Positions 8,055 to 17,942 of a stretch of DNA of 64,000 nt are shown in pieces. Each line of letters begins with the position of its first letter. Position 1 is the first letter of the stretch. The notes beneath the pieces were generated by a model that saw nothing but the letters and a program-made list of their open reading frames with translations, was not told the origin of the DNA and searched no databases. Position numbers and translations under genes: made by a program. The stretch covers positions 434,001 through 498,000 of the forward strand of contig NZ_WQDA01000002.1 in NCBI RefSeq assembly GCF_013032855.1. The letters are read 5' to 3'. The DNA comes from Ruegeria arenilitoris (lineage in GTDB: Bacteria; Pseudomonadota; Alphaproteobacteria; Rhodobacterales; Rhodobacteraceae).

Positions 8055-8437
8055 TGAGAGACGTGACCGAGACCACACCAGTTGAACTGCTGGTCTGCAC
8101 CACCTGCCGACGCGGGCTGCCCATCGAGGATGACGCCCAACGCCCCGGCACGCTGCTGCACAAGGCGCTGGCTGCTGCCGACCTGCCCGAGGGCATCACC
8201 CTGAAGCCGGTCGAATGCCTGTCGAACTGCGATCAGGGCTGCTCGATCGTTCTGCGCGGCGGGCCGTCGCGCTGGACCTTCGTCTATGAAAACCTGAACG
8301 AATCCGACCATGTCGAGATCATCGTCGAAGGCGCCACCAAATATCTGGCCGCCGATGATGGCCTTGTGAAATGGCGCGACCGCCCTGAACATTTCCGCAA
8401 GAACTGCGCCGCCCGCATTCCCCCGATTGGAGCCTGA
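8054..8437 (+). CDS. DUF1636 family metal-binding-like protein (first copy)
   Basis: This 127-residue protein has a thioredoxin-like [2Fe-2S] ferredoxin pattern of cysteines: CTTC near residue 15, then CLSNCDQGC near residue 57. DUF1636 genes commonly accompany cobW and B12 operons. A role in metal or cobalt handling is assumed, not shown. It is the first gene behind the riboswitch. The start at 8054 lies very close to the GAGGGGGG run that must serve as ribosome binding site; GTG at 8063 is an alternative. It is followed after two bases by cobW. A second, shorter DUF1636 copy is at 23577-23921. Confidence 0.85.
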   Translation: MRDVTETTPVELLVCTTCRRGLPIEDDAQRPGTLLHKALAAADLPEGITLKPVECLSNCDQGCSIVLRGGPSRWTFVYENLNESDHVEIIVEGATKYLAADDGLVKWRDRPEHFRKNCAARIPPIGA

Positions 8438-8439
8438 GC

Positions 8440-9495
8440 ATGAGCACCCTCGAAAAACTTCCCGTCACCGTCATCACCGGCTTTCTCGGCTCGGGCAAGA
8501 CCACGCTGATCCGCCATCTGATGCAAAACCCGCAGGGCAAGCGGCTGGCCGTGGTGGTCAACGAATTCGGCGACGTGGGCGTCGATGGCGAAATCCTGAA
8601 AAGCTGCGCGATCCCCGACTGCCCGGCGGAAAACATCATGGAACTGGCCAATGGCTGCATCTGCTGCACCGTGGCCGATGACTTCATCCCCACGATCGAG
8701 GCGCTGATGGCGCTCGACCCGCGCCCCGATCACATCCTGATCGAAACCAGCGGTCTGGCCCTGCCGAAACCGCTGCTCAAGGCGTTCGACTGGCCCGACA
8801 TCCGTTCCAAGATCACCGTGGACGGCGTGATCGCTCTGGCCGATGCCGAGGCCGTGGCCGCAGGCCGCTTCGCCCCGAATGTCGCGGCGGTGGATGCCCA
8901 GCGCATGGCCGATGACTCGATCGACCACGAAACGCCCCTGTCCGAGGTGTTCGAGGATCAGATCTCGTGCGCCGACATCATCCTGCTGACCAAGCCTGAC
9001 CTGGCCGGCCCCGAAGGCGTGGCCAAGGCGCGCGAGATCATCGCCGCCGAGGCGCCCCGCCCCCTGCCCGTGGTCGAAGTGGCCGAGGGTGCGGTGGACG
9101 TGCGCGTGGTGCTGGGGCTGGAGGCCGCAGCCGAGGACGACATGGACGCCCGCCCCTCGCATCACGATGGCCATGACGACCACGAACATGACGATTTCGA
9201 AAGCATTGTGGTCGAGCTGCCAGAACAGACCGACCCGGCGCAGCTGGTCGCCAATATCGAGCGTCTGGCGAACGAGCTGAACATCCTGCGGGTCAAGGGC
9301 TATGCCGCCGTTCAGGGCAAGCCGATGCGCCTGCTGGTCCAGGCGGTCGGCGCGCGGGTGCGGCACCAGTATGACCGCCCGTGGAAACCCGAGGAAGAGC
9401 GCCGCTCGCGCCTTGTGGTCATCGCCGAGCATGACGACATCGACGAGGCCGCGATCCGCGGCATCCTGACGGGCGTCACCGAGGCCGCCGAGTAA
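8440..9495 (+). CDS. cobW: CobW, GTP-dependent metal chaperone of B12 synthesis
   Basis: The 351-residue COG0523 GTPase is thought to deliver cobalt to the CobNST chelatase. It has the P-loop GFLGSGKT (residues 14-21), the metal-binding CxCC motif in NGCICCTV (Cys73, 75, 76), and an NEFGDVG switch-like segment. A His/Asp-rich insertion follows, around residue 230 (HHDGHDDHEHDD), and then the CobW C-terminal domain. Its place between DUF1636 and cobN, behind a cobalamin riboswitch, supports a cobalt-specific CobW rather than a zinc COG0523 protein. Confidence 0.96.
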   Translation: MSTLEKLPVTVITGFLGSGKTTLIRHLMQNPQGKRLAVVVNEFGDVGVDGEILKSCAIPDCPAENIMELANGCICCTVADDFIPTIEALMALDPRPDHILIETSGLALPKPLLKAFDWPDIRSKITVDGVIALADAEAVAAGRFAPNVAAVDAQRMADDSIDHETPLSEVFEDQISCADIILLTKPDLAGPEGVAKAREIIAAEAPRPLPVVEVAEGAVDVRVVLGLEAAAEDDMDARPSHHDGHDDHEHDDFESIVVELPEQTDPAQLVANIERLANELNILRVKGYAAVQGKPMRLLVQAVGARVRHQYDRPWKPEEERRSRLVVIAEHDDIDEAAIRGILTGVTEAAE

Positions 9496-9501
9496 GCACC
9501 G

Positions 9502-12500
9502 ATGCACGTCGTCTTCCGCGAAAGCCACGGGCTCGAAGAAACCGAGACCCCGACCGATCTGGGCCAGAGCCCGGCGGATCTGGTGGTGCTGTCCTTTTCG
9601 GACAGCGATCTGGGTGCTTTCGCGGCCGGCTGGCATCGCGGCGGCGGGCCCGAGGGGCGGATGCCCTCGTTGCGGCTGGCCAACCTGACGGCGCTGAAGC
9701 ACCCGTTGTCGGTCGACACCTATGTTGAGCAGACGCTGGAGGGCGCCAAGGGCATCCTGATCCGGCTGATCGGCGGCGTGCCCTATTGGTCCTACGGGTT
9801 GCAGCAGGTGCTGGCGCTGGCGCAGGCCAAAGGCATCGCGCTGGCGGTGCTGCCCGCCGACGGGCGCGAGGATACGCGGTTGGACGATTATTCCACCCTG
9901 CCGGTCTCGACCCTGCGGCGGCTGGCGCATCTGTGCGACACCGGTGGCGAGGTCGCGGCCCAGGCGGCGCTGGCGCAGATGGCGCTGGCGGCGGGGCTGT
10001 ATGCCGGGCCGGTGATGGGGGCCAAGACCCTGCCCGACTGCGGCGCATGGTGCCCGAATCGCGGCGTGATCGCCCCCGAGGACGCATTCGCGGGCGAAGG
10101 CCGACGCATCATCGTGACCTTCTACCGCGCCTACCTGACCTCGGCCGATACCGCACCGGTCGCGGCCCTGATCCGGGAAATCCGCGCGCGGGGTCATCAA
10201 GCGGTGGGGCTGTTTGCGCCCTCGCTCAAGGCGCCTGCGGCGGCGGAATGGCTGGCCGAGATTATCCCCGAGATGACGCCCTCGGCGATCATCAATGCCA
10301 CCTCGTTTTCGGGCAAGGGCGCGTCGGGCACATCGCCCTTGGACGTGGCGGGCGTGCCGGTATTTCAGGTCGCGCTGGCCACTTCGCGCCGCAAGGCCTG
10401 GGCCGAGGCCGAACGCGGCCTGTCGCCTGCCGATCTGGCCATGCATGTGGTCCTGCCCGAGGTGGACGGGCGTATCACGGCCGGCGTTGCCTCGTTCAAG
10501 GAACCGGGCAAGCGCGATCCGCATCTGGAATATTCCCGCTTCGCCCACCGCCCCGAGCCCGACCGGATCACCGCCATCGTCGACCGGGCGATGGCCTGGG
10601 TGGACCTGGCCGAAAAACCGAAGGCGCAACAGGTCCCCGCGCTGGTCCTTTCCACCTATCCGGGCAAAGACTGGCAGATGGCCCATGCGGTGGGGCTGGA
10701 CGCGCTGGCCTCGGCCGAGGCGATCCTGTCCGACCTGCAAGGCGCGGGCTATGACACCGCCCCCGCCGAACCGATGTCCGACACGCTGCTGGGCGCCCGG
10801 ATTTCATGGCCGGTCTCGGCCTACCGCGCGGCGCTGGCGCACCTGCCCGAGGCATTGCGCACCGATCTGGACACCGTCTGGGGCGCGCCCGAGAGCGACC
10901 CGGCCTGCGCCGATGGGGCCTTCCACTTCACCGCGCTTCGGCGCGGCAAGGCGCTGGTGGCGCTGCAGCCCGAACGCGGCACGCCCGAGTTGCGCGACGA
11001 CGAATATCACGACCTGTCGCGCACGCCCCGGCACGGCTATGTGGCCTTCTACCTGTGGCTGCGGCACCAGTTGGGGGCGGATGCGCTGATCCATGTCGGC
11101 GCGCACGGCACGCTGGAATGGCTGCCGGGCAAATCGGTGGCCCTGTCGGCCGAGTGCTGGCCCGAGGCGCTGATTGGCGATCTGCCTGTGATCTACCCGT
11201 TCATCGTGAACGACCCGGGCGAGGCCGCGCAGGCCAAGCGCCGGATCGGGGCCGTCACGCTGGGCCACATCCCGCCACCGATGAAACAGAGCAGCACGCC
11301 CGACCGCATGGTGCGGCTGGAATCGCTGCTGGACGAGTTCTCGAACGCCGACGGGTTGGACCCCAGGCGGCGCGACCGGCTGCAGGCCGATATCCGCGAC
11401 GAGGCGCAGGCCATCGGGCTCGAGGCCGATCTGGGGCTGGATCAGGCCACCAGCACCGCTGAGGCGATCACCCGCATCGACCGCTTCGTCTGCGACATCA
11501 AGGAAAGCCAGTTCGGCGACGGGCTGCACGTCTTTGGCCGCGCGCCTCAGGGTGCGGGCAATTTCGACGCCGCTGCCTCAGCACAGGCCGAACGGCAGGC
11601 CCTGCTGGATGCACTGGCCGGAAAGCGGATCGAGGCCGGGCCGTCCGGCTCGCCCTATCGCGGGCGCACCGACGTGCTGCCCACGGGGCGCAACCTGTTC
11701 ACCACAGATCCGCGCTCGGTCCCCACCCGCGCCTCCTATGCGCAGGGGGTGAAGCTGGCCGAAGAACTGGTGCGCCGCCATCTGCAAGAGGAAGGCGATT
11801 ATCCCAAGGGCCTGATCGTCGATCTGTGGGGCTCGGCCACGATGCGGACGGCGGGCGAGGAATTCGCAATGGCATTGCACCTGCTGGGCGTCAAACCGGT
11901 CTGGGATCCGGGGTCCGAGCGCGTGAGCGGGATCGAGGTTCTGCCGATCACCGATCTGGAGCGCCCGCGGCTGGACGTGACCCTGCGCGTCTCGGGCTTG
12001 TTCCGCGACGTGTTCCCGACCCTTTCGGCGCTGTTCGGTCAGGCGGTCCGGGCGCTGTCCGAGCGCGACGAGGCGCCGGACTGGAACCCTTATGCGGGCC
12101 AGCCGCCCGCCGCCCGCGTCTATGGCCCGGCGCCGGGCAGCTATGGGCTGAACATGACCCACCTGTCCGAGACCTATACCGACGAGGCGCGCGCGCAGGC
12201 CGGTCAGGCCTGGCTGGACGCCAGCGCCTTTGCCTTCGAGGGCGAGCACATCGCCCATGACCCCGACGGGATCACCCAGCGCGTGGCGCAGGCCGACAGC
12301 TTCGTACACCTGCAGGACCTGACCGAGACTGACCTTCTGCTGGCCAATGACTATGCCACGCATGAGGCCGGATTTGCCGCTGCCAAAAAGCTGACCGGCG
12401 GGCAGGCGCAGCTGTACCACCTGGACAATACCCGCCCCGAAACGCCCCTTGCCCGCACCCTGCCCGAGGAAATCAGCCGCGTGGTCCATGCGCGCGCGGC

Positions 12501-12795
12501 CAATCCCGACTGGATCGCCGGGATGCAGCGCCACGGCTTCCGCGGTGCGGCCGAGATCGCGGCGACGCTGGATCACATGGCCTCGTTCGCGCATTTGTCA
12601 GGCAGCGTCGCCCCGCATCTGTTCGACCTCTATCACGACGCGACCCTCGGAAACCCCGAGGTGGACGCCTTTTTGCAGGAAGCCAACCCGCAGGCCCATC
12701 AGGCCATGCAGGACAGGTTCCGCGCACTTTACGAGGCCGGGTTGTGGAACACCCGCCGCAACTCGATCCGCGCCGATCTGGAGGGGTTGGGTTGA
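9502..12795 (+). CDS. cobN: Aerobic cobaltochelatase large subunit CobN
   Basis: CobN is the porphyrin-binding subunit of the ATP-dependent CobNST complex, which inserts Co2+ into hydrogenobyrinic acid a,c-diamide. The 1097-residue length is normal for the family. It is related to the magnesium chelatase subunit ChlH/BchH, with typical segments such as HVGAHGTLEWLPGKS (about residue 533) and the C-terminal NSIRADLEGLG. It starts six bases after the cobW stop codon and overlaps the cobG start by four bases. The AAA+ partners CobS and CobT are not in this window. Confidence 0.97.
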   Translation: MHVVFRESHGLEETETPTDLGQSPADLVVLSFSDSDLGAFAAGWHRGGGPEGRMPSLRLANLTALKHPLSVDTYVEQTLEGAKGILIRLIGGVPYWSYGLQQVLALAQAKGIALAVLPADGREDTRLDDYSTLPVSTLRRLAHLCDTGGEVAAQAALAQMALAAGLYAGPVMGAKTLPDCGAWCPNRGVIAPEDAFAGEGRRIIVTFYRAYLTSADTAPVAALIREIRARGHQAVGLFAPSLKAPAAAEWLAEIIPEMTPSAIINATSFSGKGASGTSPLDVAGVPVFQVALATSRRKAWAEAERGLSPADLAMHVVLPEVDGRITAGVASFKEPGKRDPHLEYSRFAHRPEPDRITAIVDRAMAWVDLAEKPKAQQVPALVLSTYPGKDWQMAHAVGLDALASAEAILSDLQGAGYDTAPAEPMSDTLLGARISWPVSAYRAALAHLPEALRTDLDTVWGAPESDPACADGAFHFTALRRGKALVALQPERGTPELRDDEYHDLSRTPRHGYVAFYLWLRHQLGADALIHVGAHGTLEWLPGKSVALSAECWPEALIGDLPVIYPFIVNDPGEAAQAKRRIGAVTLGHIPPPMKQSSTPDRMVRLESLLDEFSNADGLDPRRRDRLQADIRDEAQAIGLEADLGLDQATSTAEAITRIDRFVCDIKESQFGDGLHVFGRAPQGAGNFDAAASAQAERQALLDALAGKRIEAGPSGSPYRGRTDVLPTGRNLFTTDPRSVPTRASYAQGVKLAEELVRRHLQEEGDYPKGLIVDLWGSATMRTAGEEFAMALHLLGVKPVWDPGSERVSGIEVLPITDLERPRLDVTLRVSGLFRDVFPTLSALFGQAVRALSERDEAPDWNPYAGQPPAARVYGPAPGSYGLNMTHLSETYTDEARAQAGQAWLDASAFAFEGEHIAHDPDGITQRVAQADSFVHLQDLTETDLLLANDYATHEAGFAAAKKLTGGQAQLYHLDNTRPETPLARTLPEEISRVVHARAANPDWIAGMQRHGFRGAAEIAATLDHMASFAHLSGSVAPHLFDLYHDATLGNPEVDAFLQEANPQAHQAMQDRFRALYEAGLWNTRRNSIRADLEGLG

Positions 12796-13919
12796 GCGCC
12801 CCGGTAGTTCAGGGCTGGTGCCCCGGCGCGCATCGCCCGATGATGTCGGGCGATGGGCTGGTCGTACGGGTGCGCCCGCGTCTGGCCCGGCTCAGCGCCG
12901 CGCAAACGCTGGGGCTGTGCGATCTGGCCTTGCGGTTCGGCAACGGCACCATCGACCTGACCAACCGCGCCAACCTGCAACTGCGCGGCGTGGCCGATGC
13001 CGACCATCAGGCGCTGCTGGCAGAGCTGTCGGCGCTGAACCTGCTGGATGCCGAACCGGGCATTGAAACCCGGCGCAACATCCTTGTGTCGCCGCTGTAC
13101 CAATTCGGCGACCTGACTGCGCGCCTGACGCAGGCATTGATCGACCGGCTGGGCGATCTGCCCGCCCTGCCCGCCAAGTTCGGATTTGCGGTGGATACCG
13201 GTGAGGCACGGCTGCTGGCCGGGGACTCGGCCGATATTCGGCTAGAGCGGGGACTTTCGGGCCTGATCCTGCGCGCCGACGGGGTCGAGACCGGCCGTTT
13301 GGTGACCGAGGACGCTGCGATCGACTGCGTGATCGAACTGGCCCAGTGGTTCTCCGAGCGCTTCACTTCTGACATCCGCCGCATGGCCCGCCTGATCGCG
13401 GTGCAGGCTCTGCCCGACGAATGGCAGGGCCACGCCCCCGGCCCCACGGCACCGGCGCTGCACCCCGGCAACAGCGCAATCGGCCCGATCTATGGCGCGG
13501 CCTTCGGGCAACTGCCCTCCGCCGAGTTGCGCGCACTAGTCGAGGCCTCGGGCGCCACCGCCCTGCGCGTCACGCCCTGGCGGCTGTTCCTGCTGGAAGG
13601 CGGGGCGGCGATCCCGGCCCCGGCCTTCGTGACCGACGGCGCCGACCCCCTGTTGACCACCGACGCCTGCTCCGGCGCGCCATTCTGCCCGCAGGCGCAG
13701 GCTGAGACCCGCGCCATCGCCCGCGCGCTGGCCCCGCGCGTGTCCGGCAGTCTGCATGTCTCGGGCTGCGCCAAGGGCTGCGCACGCATGGGCGCGGCCG
13801 ATCTGACGCTGGTGGGCCGCGATGGGCGATTTGATCTTGTAAAACACGGCCGCGCGGGGGATGAGCCCGTCCAGCGCGGGCTGGACCCCGAAACACTGAA
13901 GACCATGGACCTGACCTGA
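12792..13919 (+). CDS. cobG: Precorrin-3B synthase CobG
   Basis: CobG is the oxygen-dependent [4Fe-4S] enzyme that turns precorrin-3A into precorrin-3B, and it marks the aerobic pathway. It is built like a nitrite/sulfite reductase. The N-terminus has GWCPGAHRPM, and cluster cysteines lie in ACSGAPFC and SGCAKGC near the C-terminus. I place the start at TTG 12792, overlapping the cobN stop (TTGA) with GGAGGGG upstream. An in-frame ATG at 12744 would lie inside cobN and add 16 residues unlike the family. The protein is 375 residues with this start. Confidence 0.92.
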   Translation: MSAPVVQGWCPGAHRPMMSGDGLVVRVRPRLARLSAAQTLGLCDLALRFGNGTIDLTNRANLQLRGVADADHQALLAELSALNLLDAEPGIETRRNILVSPLYQFGDLTARLTQALIDRLGDLPALPAKFGFAVDTGEARLLAGDSADIRLERGLSGLILRADGVETGRLVTEDAAIDCVIELAQWFSERFTSDIRRMARLIAVQALPDEWQGHAPGPTAPALHPGNSAIGPIYGAAFGQLPSAELRALVEASGATALRVTPWRLFLLEGGAAIPAPAFVTDGADPLLTTDACSGAPFCPQAQAETRAIARALAPRVSGSLHVSGCAKGCARMGAADLTLVGRDGRFDLVKHGRAGDEPVQRGLDPETLKTMDLT

Positions 13920-14548
13920 TGCCCTATGAATACGAAACCGACGGCGCGGCGATCTACAAGCAATCCTTCGCCACGATCCGGTCCGAGGCCGATCTGGCCC
14001 GCTTTGATCCGGACGAAGAGCAGGTCGCCGTCCGCATGATCCATGCCGCCGGGATGGTCGGGCTGGAAGAATTCATCCATTTCTCGGACGGCTTCGTGCG
14101 CACCGCCCGCGCCGCGCTGGAAAACGGCGCGCCGATCCTGTGCGACGCGCGGATGGTGTCCGAAGGCGTCACACGCTTTCGACTGCCCGCTGACAACCAG
14201 GTCATCTGCACCCTGCATGACGAGCGCGTGCGCGCGCTGGCCGAGAAGATGGGCAACACCCGATCCGCCGCCGCGCTGGAACTGTGGCGCCCGCATCTGG
14301 AGGGTGCGCTGGTGGCCATCGGCAACGCGCCCACGGCGCTGTTTCACCTGTTGAACATGCTCGAGGACCCCGACTGCCCCCGCCCCGCCGCAATCATCGG
14401 CTGCCCCGTGGGCTTTGTCGGCGCGGTCGAATCCAAGGACGCCCTGTGGGAGGCCCAGCCGGTGCCCAGCTGCATCGTCAAGGGCCGCTTGGGCGGCAGC
14501 GCCATCACCGTTGCCGCGATCAACGCCATCGCAAGCCGGGCGGAATGA
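13919..14548 (+). CDS. cobH: Precorrin-8X methylmutase CobH
   Basis: CobH moves the methyl group from C-11 to C-12, converting precorrin-8X to hydrogenobyrinate. The 209-residue protein has the hallmark RMIHAAGMVG (residues 38-47), whose histidine is the catalytic acid-base. CDARMVSEGV and the ending region GCPVGFVGAVESK are also typical. It overlaps the cobG stop by one base (TGATG) and cobI by four. Confidence 0.96.
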   Translation: MPYEYETDGAAIYKQSFATIRSEADLARFDPDEEQVAVRMIHAAGMVGLEEFIHFSDGFVRTARAALENGAPILCDARMVSEGVTRFRLPADNQVICTLHDERVRALAEKMGNTRSAAALELWRPHLEGALVAIGNAPTALFHLLNMLEDPDCPRPAAIIGCPVGFVGAVESKDALWEAQPVPSCIVKGRLGGSAITVAAINAIASRAE

Positions 14549-15273
14549 GCATGGGCACGATCTATGGCGTGGGCCTCGGCCCAGGCGACCCCGATTTGAT
14601 GAGCGTCCGGGCCGACCGCCTGTTGCGCGGCGCGAAACACGTGGCCTATTTCCGCAAGCCCGGCCGCACCGGGCAGGCGCGCAAGATCGTGAACGGGATG
14701 ATCCGCGACGATGCGGTCGAGTTTCCCATGGAATACCCGGTCACGACCGAGATCCCGGTAACCGATCCGCGCTACAACGCACTGCTGGCCGAGTTCTACG
14801 AACGCTGCACCGCGCGCTTGAAAGAGCTGGCCGATCAGGGCGAGGACGTGGTGGTGCTGTGCGAGGGAGACCCGTTCTTCTACGGCTCGTTCATGCATCT
14901 CTACAGCCGCCTGCGCGACGTCGTGCCCGTCGAGGTGGTGCCGGCGATCACCGGCATGTCGGGCGCATGGACGGCCTCGGGCGATCCGATCACCTGGGGC
15001 GATGACATCCTCACGGTGCTGATGGGAACCCTTCCCGAAGATGTTCTGGCAGACCGCATGGCGCGCACCGACGCGCTGGTGGTGATGAAGATCGGCCGCA
15101 ACATCGACAAGGTGAAACGCGCGCTGAAAACGGCGGGCCTGTTCGACCGGGCCTGGATCGTGGAATACGCGCAGATGCCCAACCAGACCGTTCGCAAGCT
15201 GAGCGACGCCTGCACCGAGGTCACGCCCTATTTCTCGATCATCATCGTGCACGGACAGGGGCGGCGGCCATGA
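14545..15273 (+). CDS. cobI: Precorrin-2 C20-methyltransferase CobI
   Basis: This SAM-dependent enzyme makes precorrin-3A from precorrin-2. The 242-residue protein has the tetrapyrrole methylase fold: GVGLGPGDPDLMSVRA at the N-terminus and LCEGDPFFYGSFMHLY near residue 110, with EGDP contacting SAM. PAITGMSG follows. The ATG at 14545 gives an ATGA overlap with cobH; the next in-frame ATG (14551) is two codons in and also possible. Confidence 0.95.
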   Translation: MSMGTIYGVGLGPGDPDLMSVRADRLLRGAKHVAYFRKPGRTGQARKIVNGMIRDDAVEFPMEYPVTTEIPVTDPRYNALLAEFYERCTARLKELADQGEDVVVLCEGDPFFYGSFMHLYSRLRDVVPVEVVPAITGMSGAWTASGDPITWGDDILTVLMGTLPEDVLADRMARTDALVVMKIGRNIDKVKRALKTAGLFDRAWIVEYAQMPNQTVRKLSDACTEVTPYFSIIIVHGQGRRP

Positions 15274-16022
15274 GCGGCTGGGTCAAGATCGCCGGGCTTG
15301 GCCCCGGAAACGAGGCGCTGGTGACCTCCGAGGTGACCGCCGCCTTGGCCGAGGCGACTGATGTGGTGGGCTATATTCCCTACGTCGCGCGGGTGGCCAA
15401 ACGGCCGGGCCTGACCCTGCACGCCAGCGACAACCGAGTCGAGATCGACCGCTCGCAGCACGCGCTGCGCATGGCGGCCGAGGGCAAGCGGGTGGTCGTG
15501 GTCTCGTCGGGCGATCCGGGCGTGTTTGCCATGGCCGCCGCCGTGTTCGAGGCGCTGGAAACCGGCCCGGACACCTGGCGTGAAATCCCTGTCGAGGTTC
15601 TGCCCGGCATCACCGCCATGCTGGCCGCGGCAGCCCGGGCGGGCGCGCCGCTGGGCCATGATTTCTGCGCCATCAACCTCAGCGACAACCTCAAGCCATG
15701 GGCCGTGATCGAGAAACGCCTGCGGCTGGCCGCGCAGGCCGATTTCGCAATGGCCTTTTACAATCCACGCTCGAAGTCGCGGCCCGAAGGCTTTGTGAAG
15801 ACACTGGAAATCCTGCGGCAGGAATGCGAACCCGAGCGTCTGATCCTGTTCGCCCGCGCCGTGTCACGCCCAGACGAGGCGATCTGCATCGCGACCCTGG
15901 CCGAGGCAACGCCCGACATGGCCGACATGCAGACGGTGGTGATCGTCGGCTCATCCCTGACCCGCGTCATCGAGCGGCCCATCGGCCCCATCGTCTATAC
16001 GCCAAGGTCCACGCCGGAATGA
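15270..16022 (+). CDS. cobJ: Precorrin-3B C17-methyltransferase CobJ
   Basis: CobJ methylates C-17 of precorrin-3B and contracts the ring to precorrin-4. The 250-residue protein starts with GLGPGNEALVT and has VSSGDPGVFAMA, the methylase SAM loop, near residue 75. PGITAMLAAAARAGAPLGHDF is diagnostic of the CobJ/CbiH branch. It overlaps cobI by four bases (ATGA). Its 3' end overlaps the 3' end of the antisense cobK by 28 bases. Confidence 0.96.
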   Translation: MSGWVKIAGLGPGNEALVTSEVTAALAEATDVVGYIPYVARVAKRPGLTLHASDNRVEIDRSQHALRMAAEGKRVVVVSSGDPGVFAMAAAVFEALETGPDTWREIPVEVLPGITAMLAAAARAGAPLGHDFCAINLSDNLKPWAVIEKRLRLAAQADFAMAFYNPRSKSRPEGFVKTLEILRQECEPERLILFARAVSRPDEAICIATLAEATPDMADMQTVVIVGSSLTRVIERPIGPIVYTPRSTPE

Positions 16023-16744
16023 GCCAGCCAGTCCAGAACCTGCGGCACGCTTGTCAACTCGACCCGGCGGGGCAGCCTGGGCCGGTCGATCATCAGCACC
16101 GGGATGTCCAACGCTCGCGCGGCGTCCAGCTTGGCGCGCGCGCCGGTGCCGCCGGCGTTCTTGGACACCACCAGTTCGGTCCGGTGCCGGCGCATCAGCG
16201 CCGTATCGTCTTCAACCGTAAAAGGCCCGCGCGACACGACCACGTCGCAATCGGCGAAGGGCAGCGGGCCGGGCTCATCGACCAGCCGCAGAAGATAGTG
16301 GTGCTGGGGCTGCGCCGCGAAATCCTCGAGATGCATGCGCCCCACCGCAAGGAACACCCGACGCGGCGGACCGGCCAGCGCGTCGACGGCGCTGGCGATG
16401 TCGGGCACGTGTTGCCACCGGTCGCCGGGCACGGCTGTCCATTCTGCGCGGGTCAGCGCGGCCAACGGCGTCTGCGTCTGTTGGCAGGCAGCGATGGCAT
16501 TGCGGCTCATCTGCGCGGCAAAGGGATGGGTGGCGTCGATCACATGGGTCACGCCGGTGTCTCGGATGTAACCCGCCAAACCCTCGGCCCCGCCAAAGCC
16601 ACCCACGCGCGTCGGCAGCGGTTGCGGCCGCGGGTTGTCGACCCGGCCCGCATAGGAATAGGTTGCCGCCACACCCAAATCCGCCACGGCGCGGGCCAAT
16701 GCGTTGGCCTCGGTCGTGCCGCCAAGGATCAGGAGGTTGGGCAT
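15995..16744 (-). CDS. cobK: Precorrin-6A reductase CobK (antisense within the operon)
   Basis: CobK reduces precorrin-6A to precorrin-6B with NADPH. It begins [17 protein letters not shown], has VIDATHPFAAQMSRNA near residue 83, and ends with the family segment SKNAGGTGARAKLDAARAL. The start at 16744 has GGAG upstream; an earlier in-frame GTG adds only eight residues and lies in cobL. It is the only gene of the cob cluster on the minus strand. Its 3' end overlaps cobJ by 28 bases, and its ATG shares two bases with the cobL ATG in the palindrome CATG. The operon transcript is therefore fully antisense to it. Confidence 0.95.
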   Translation of the reverse strand: MPNLLILGGTTEANALARAVADLGVAATYSYAGRVDNPRPQPLPTRVGGFGGAEGLAGYIRDTGVTHVIDATHPFAAQMSRNAIAACQQTQTPLAALTRAEWTAVPGDRWQHVPDIASAVDALAGPPRRVFLAVGRMHLEDFAAQPQHHYLLRLVDEPGPLPFADCDVVVSRGPFTVEDDTALMRRHRTELVVSKNAGGTGARAKLDAARALDIPVLMIDRPRLPRRVELTSVPQVLDWLAHSGVDLGV

Positions 16745-17942
16745 GTCTGAAACTCCGTGGCTGACCATTCTGGGCCTGGGCGAGGATGGACTGGATGGCC
16801 TCTCGGCCGCAAGCCGTCAAGAGCTGGAGCGCGCCGAGGTCATCATGGGCCCGCCGCGGCACCTGTCGCTGGTTCCCGAAACCGGAGCCGAACGCATCGA
16901 ATGGCCGGTGCCGTTCGCCGACGGGCTACCCATCCTGCAAGGGCTGAAGGGCCAGCGCACGGTGGTTCTGGCCTCGGGTGATCCGTTCTGGTTTGGCGCC
17001 GGGTCGGTGATCGCGCGCAATTTCGCCCCTTGGGAGTGGGCGGCACGACCGGGCCAGTCGACCTTCTCGCTGGCAGCCGCGCGGTTGGGCTGGCCTTTGG
17101 AAAGCACTGCCACCTTCGGCCTGCACGCTGCCCCTCTGACCCGCCTGCGTCCGCATCTGTCACGCGGCCTGCGCGCCATCATCCTGCTGCGCGACGGGGC
17201 CGCGGTGGCCGAGCTGGCCCGCTATCTGACCGAGACCGGGTTCGGCGACACGACCCTGCACGTGATGGAGGCCCTCGGCGGCCCTCGGGAACGCGCGCGC
17301 AGCATGTCCCTGACCGAAGCCTTGCTGGGCGCGTTCGAGCATCCGGTCTGCGTCGCGCTCGAGGTTTCGGGCGACGGGCGTGCGTTGCCGTTGGCCTCGG
17401 GAAAACCCGACGAGATTTTCGAGACCGACGGGCAGATCACCAAACGGCCGGTGCGCGCGCTGACCCTGTCGGCGCTGGCGCCCACGCGGGGCGAACATCT
17501 GTGGGACATCGGCGGCGGCAGCGGATCGGTCGGCATCGAATGGCTGATGTGCGACCCGTCCCTGACGGCCACCACGATCGAGCCGCGCGCAGACCGCGCC
17601 GCGCGAATCCGCGCCAATGCCGACGCGCTGGGACAGGATCGGTTGCAGGTCATCCACGGCCGGGCACCCGATGCGCTGGACGGCCTGCCCTTGCCTGACG
17701 TGGTGTTCATCGGCGGTGGGCTGAGCGACGCGCTGCTGGGCTGGCTTGCGGCCAACCTGCCCTCGGGCACCCGGCTGGTCGCCAACGCCGTGACGCTGGA
17801 AAGCGAAGCGGTGCTGAGCCAATGGCACGCCAAGCTGGGCGGAGACTTGCTGCGGATCGAGCTGGCGCAAGCCGGCGACCTCGGCCCCCGGCGCGGTTGG
17901 AAATCGGCCTATCCGGTCGTTCAGTGGAGCGTGACCCTATGA
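16743..17942 (+). CDS. cobL: Precorrin-6Y C5,15-methyltransferase (decarboxylating) CobL
   Basis: CobL methylates C-5 and C-15 of precorrin-6B and decarboxylates the C-12 acetate. The 399-residue protein is a two-domain fusion. The N-terminal CbiE-type methylase ([13 protein letters not shown], then [10 protein letters not shown] near residue 77) covers residues 1-200. The C-terminal CbiT-type SAM domain with [14 protein letters not shown] near residue 254 completes it. The start at 16743 has AGGAGG about 8 bases upstream, inside cobK. It overlaps cobE by ATGA. Confidence 0.95.
   Translation: MSETPWLTILGLGEDGLDGLSAASRQELERAEVIMGPPRHLSLVPETGAERIEWPVPFADGLPILQGLKGQRTVVLASGDPFWFGAGSVIARNFAPWEWAARPGQSTFSLAAARLGWPLESTATFGLHAAPLTRLRPHLSRGLRAIILLRDGAAVAELARYLTETGFGDTTLHVMEALGGPRERARSMSLTEALLGAFEHPVCVALEVSGDGRALPLASGKPDEIFETDGQITKRPVRALTLSALAPTRGEHLWDIGGGSGSVGIEWLMCDPSLTATTIEPRADRAARIRANADALGQDRLQVIHGRAPDALDGLPLPDVVFIGGGLSDALLGWLAANLPSGTRLVANAVTLESEAVLSQWHAKLGGDLLRIELAQAGDLGPRRGWKSAYPVVQWSVTL

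Noticed and set aside
8284..10740. Long leftward open frame antisense to cobW and cobN
   Set aside because: Low-complexity Arg/Gly/His/Gln composition typical of antisense frames in high-GC DNA; both plus-strand genes are certain.
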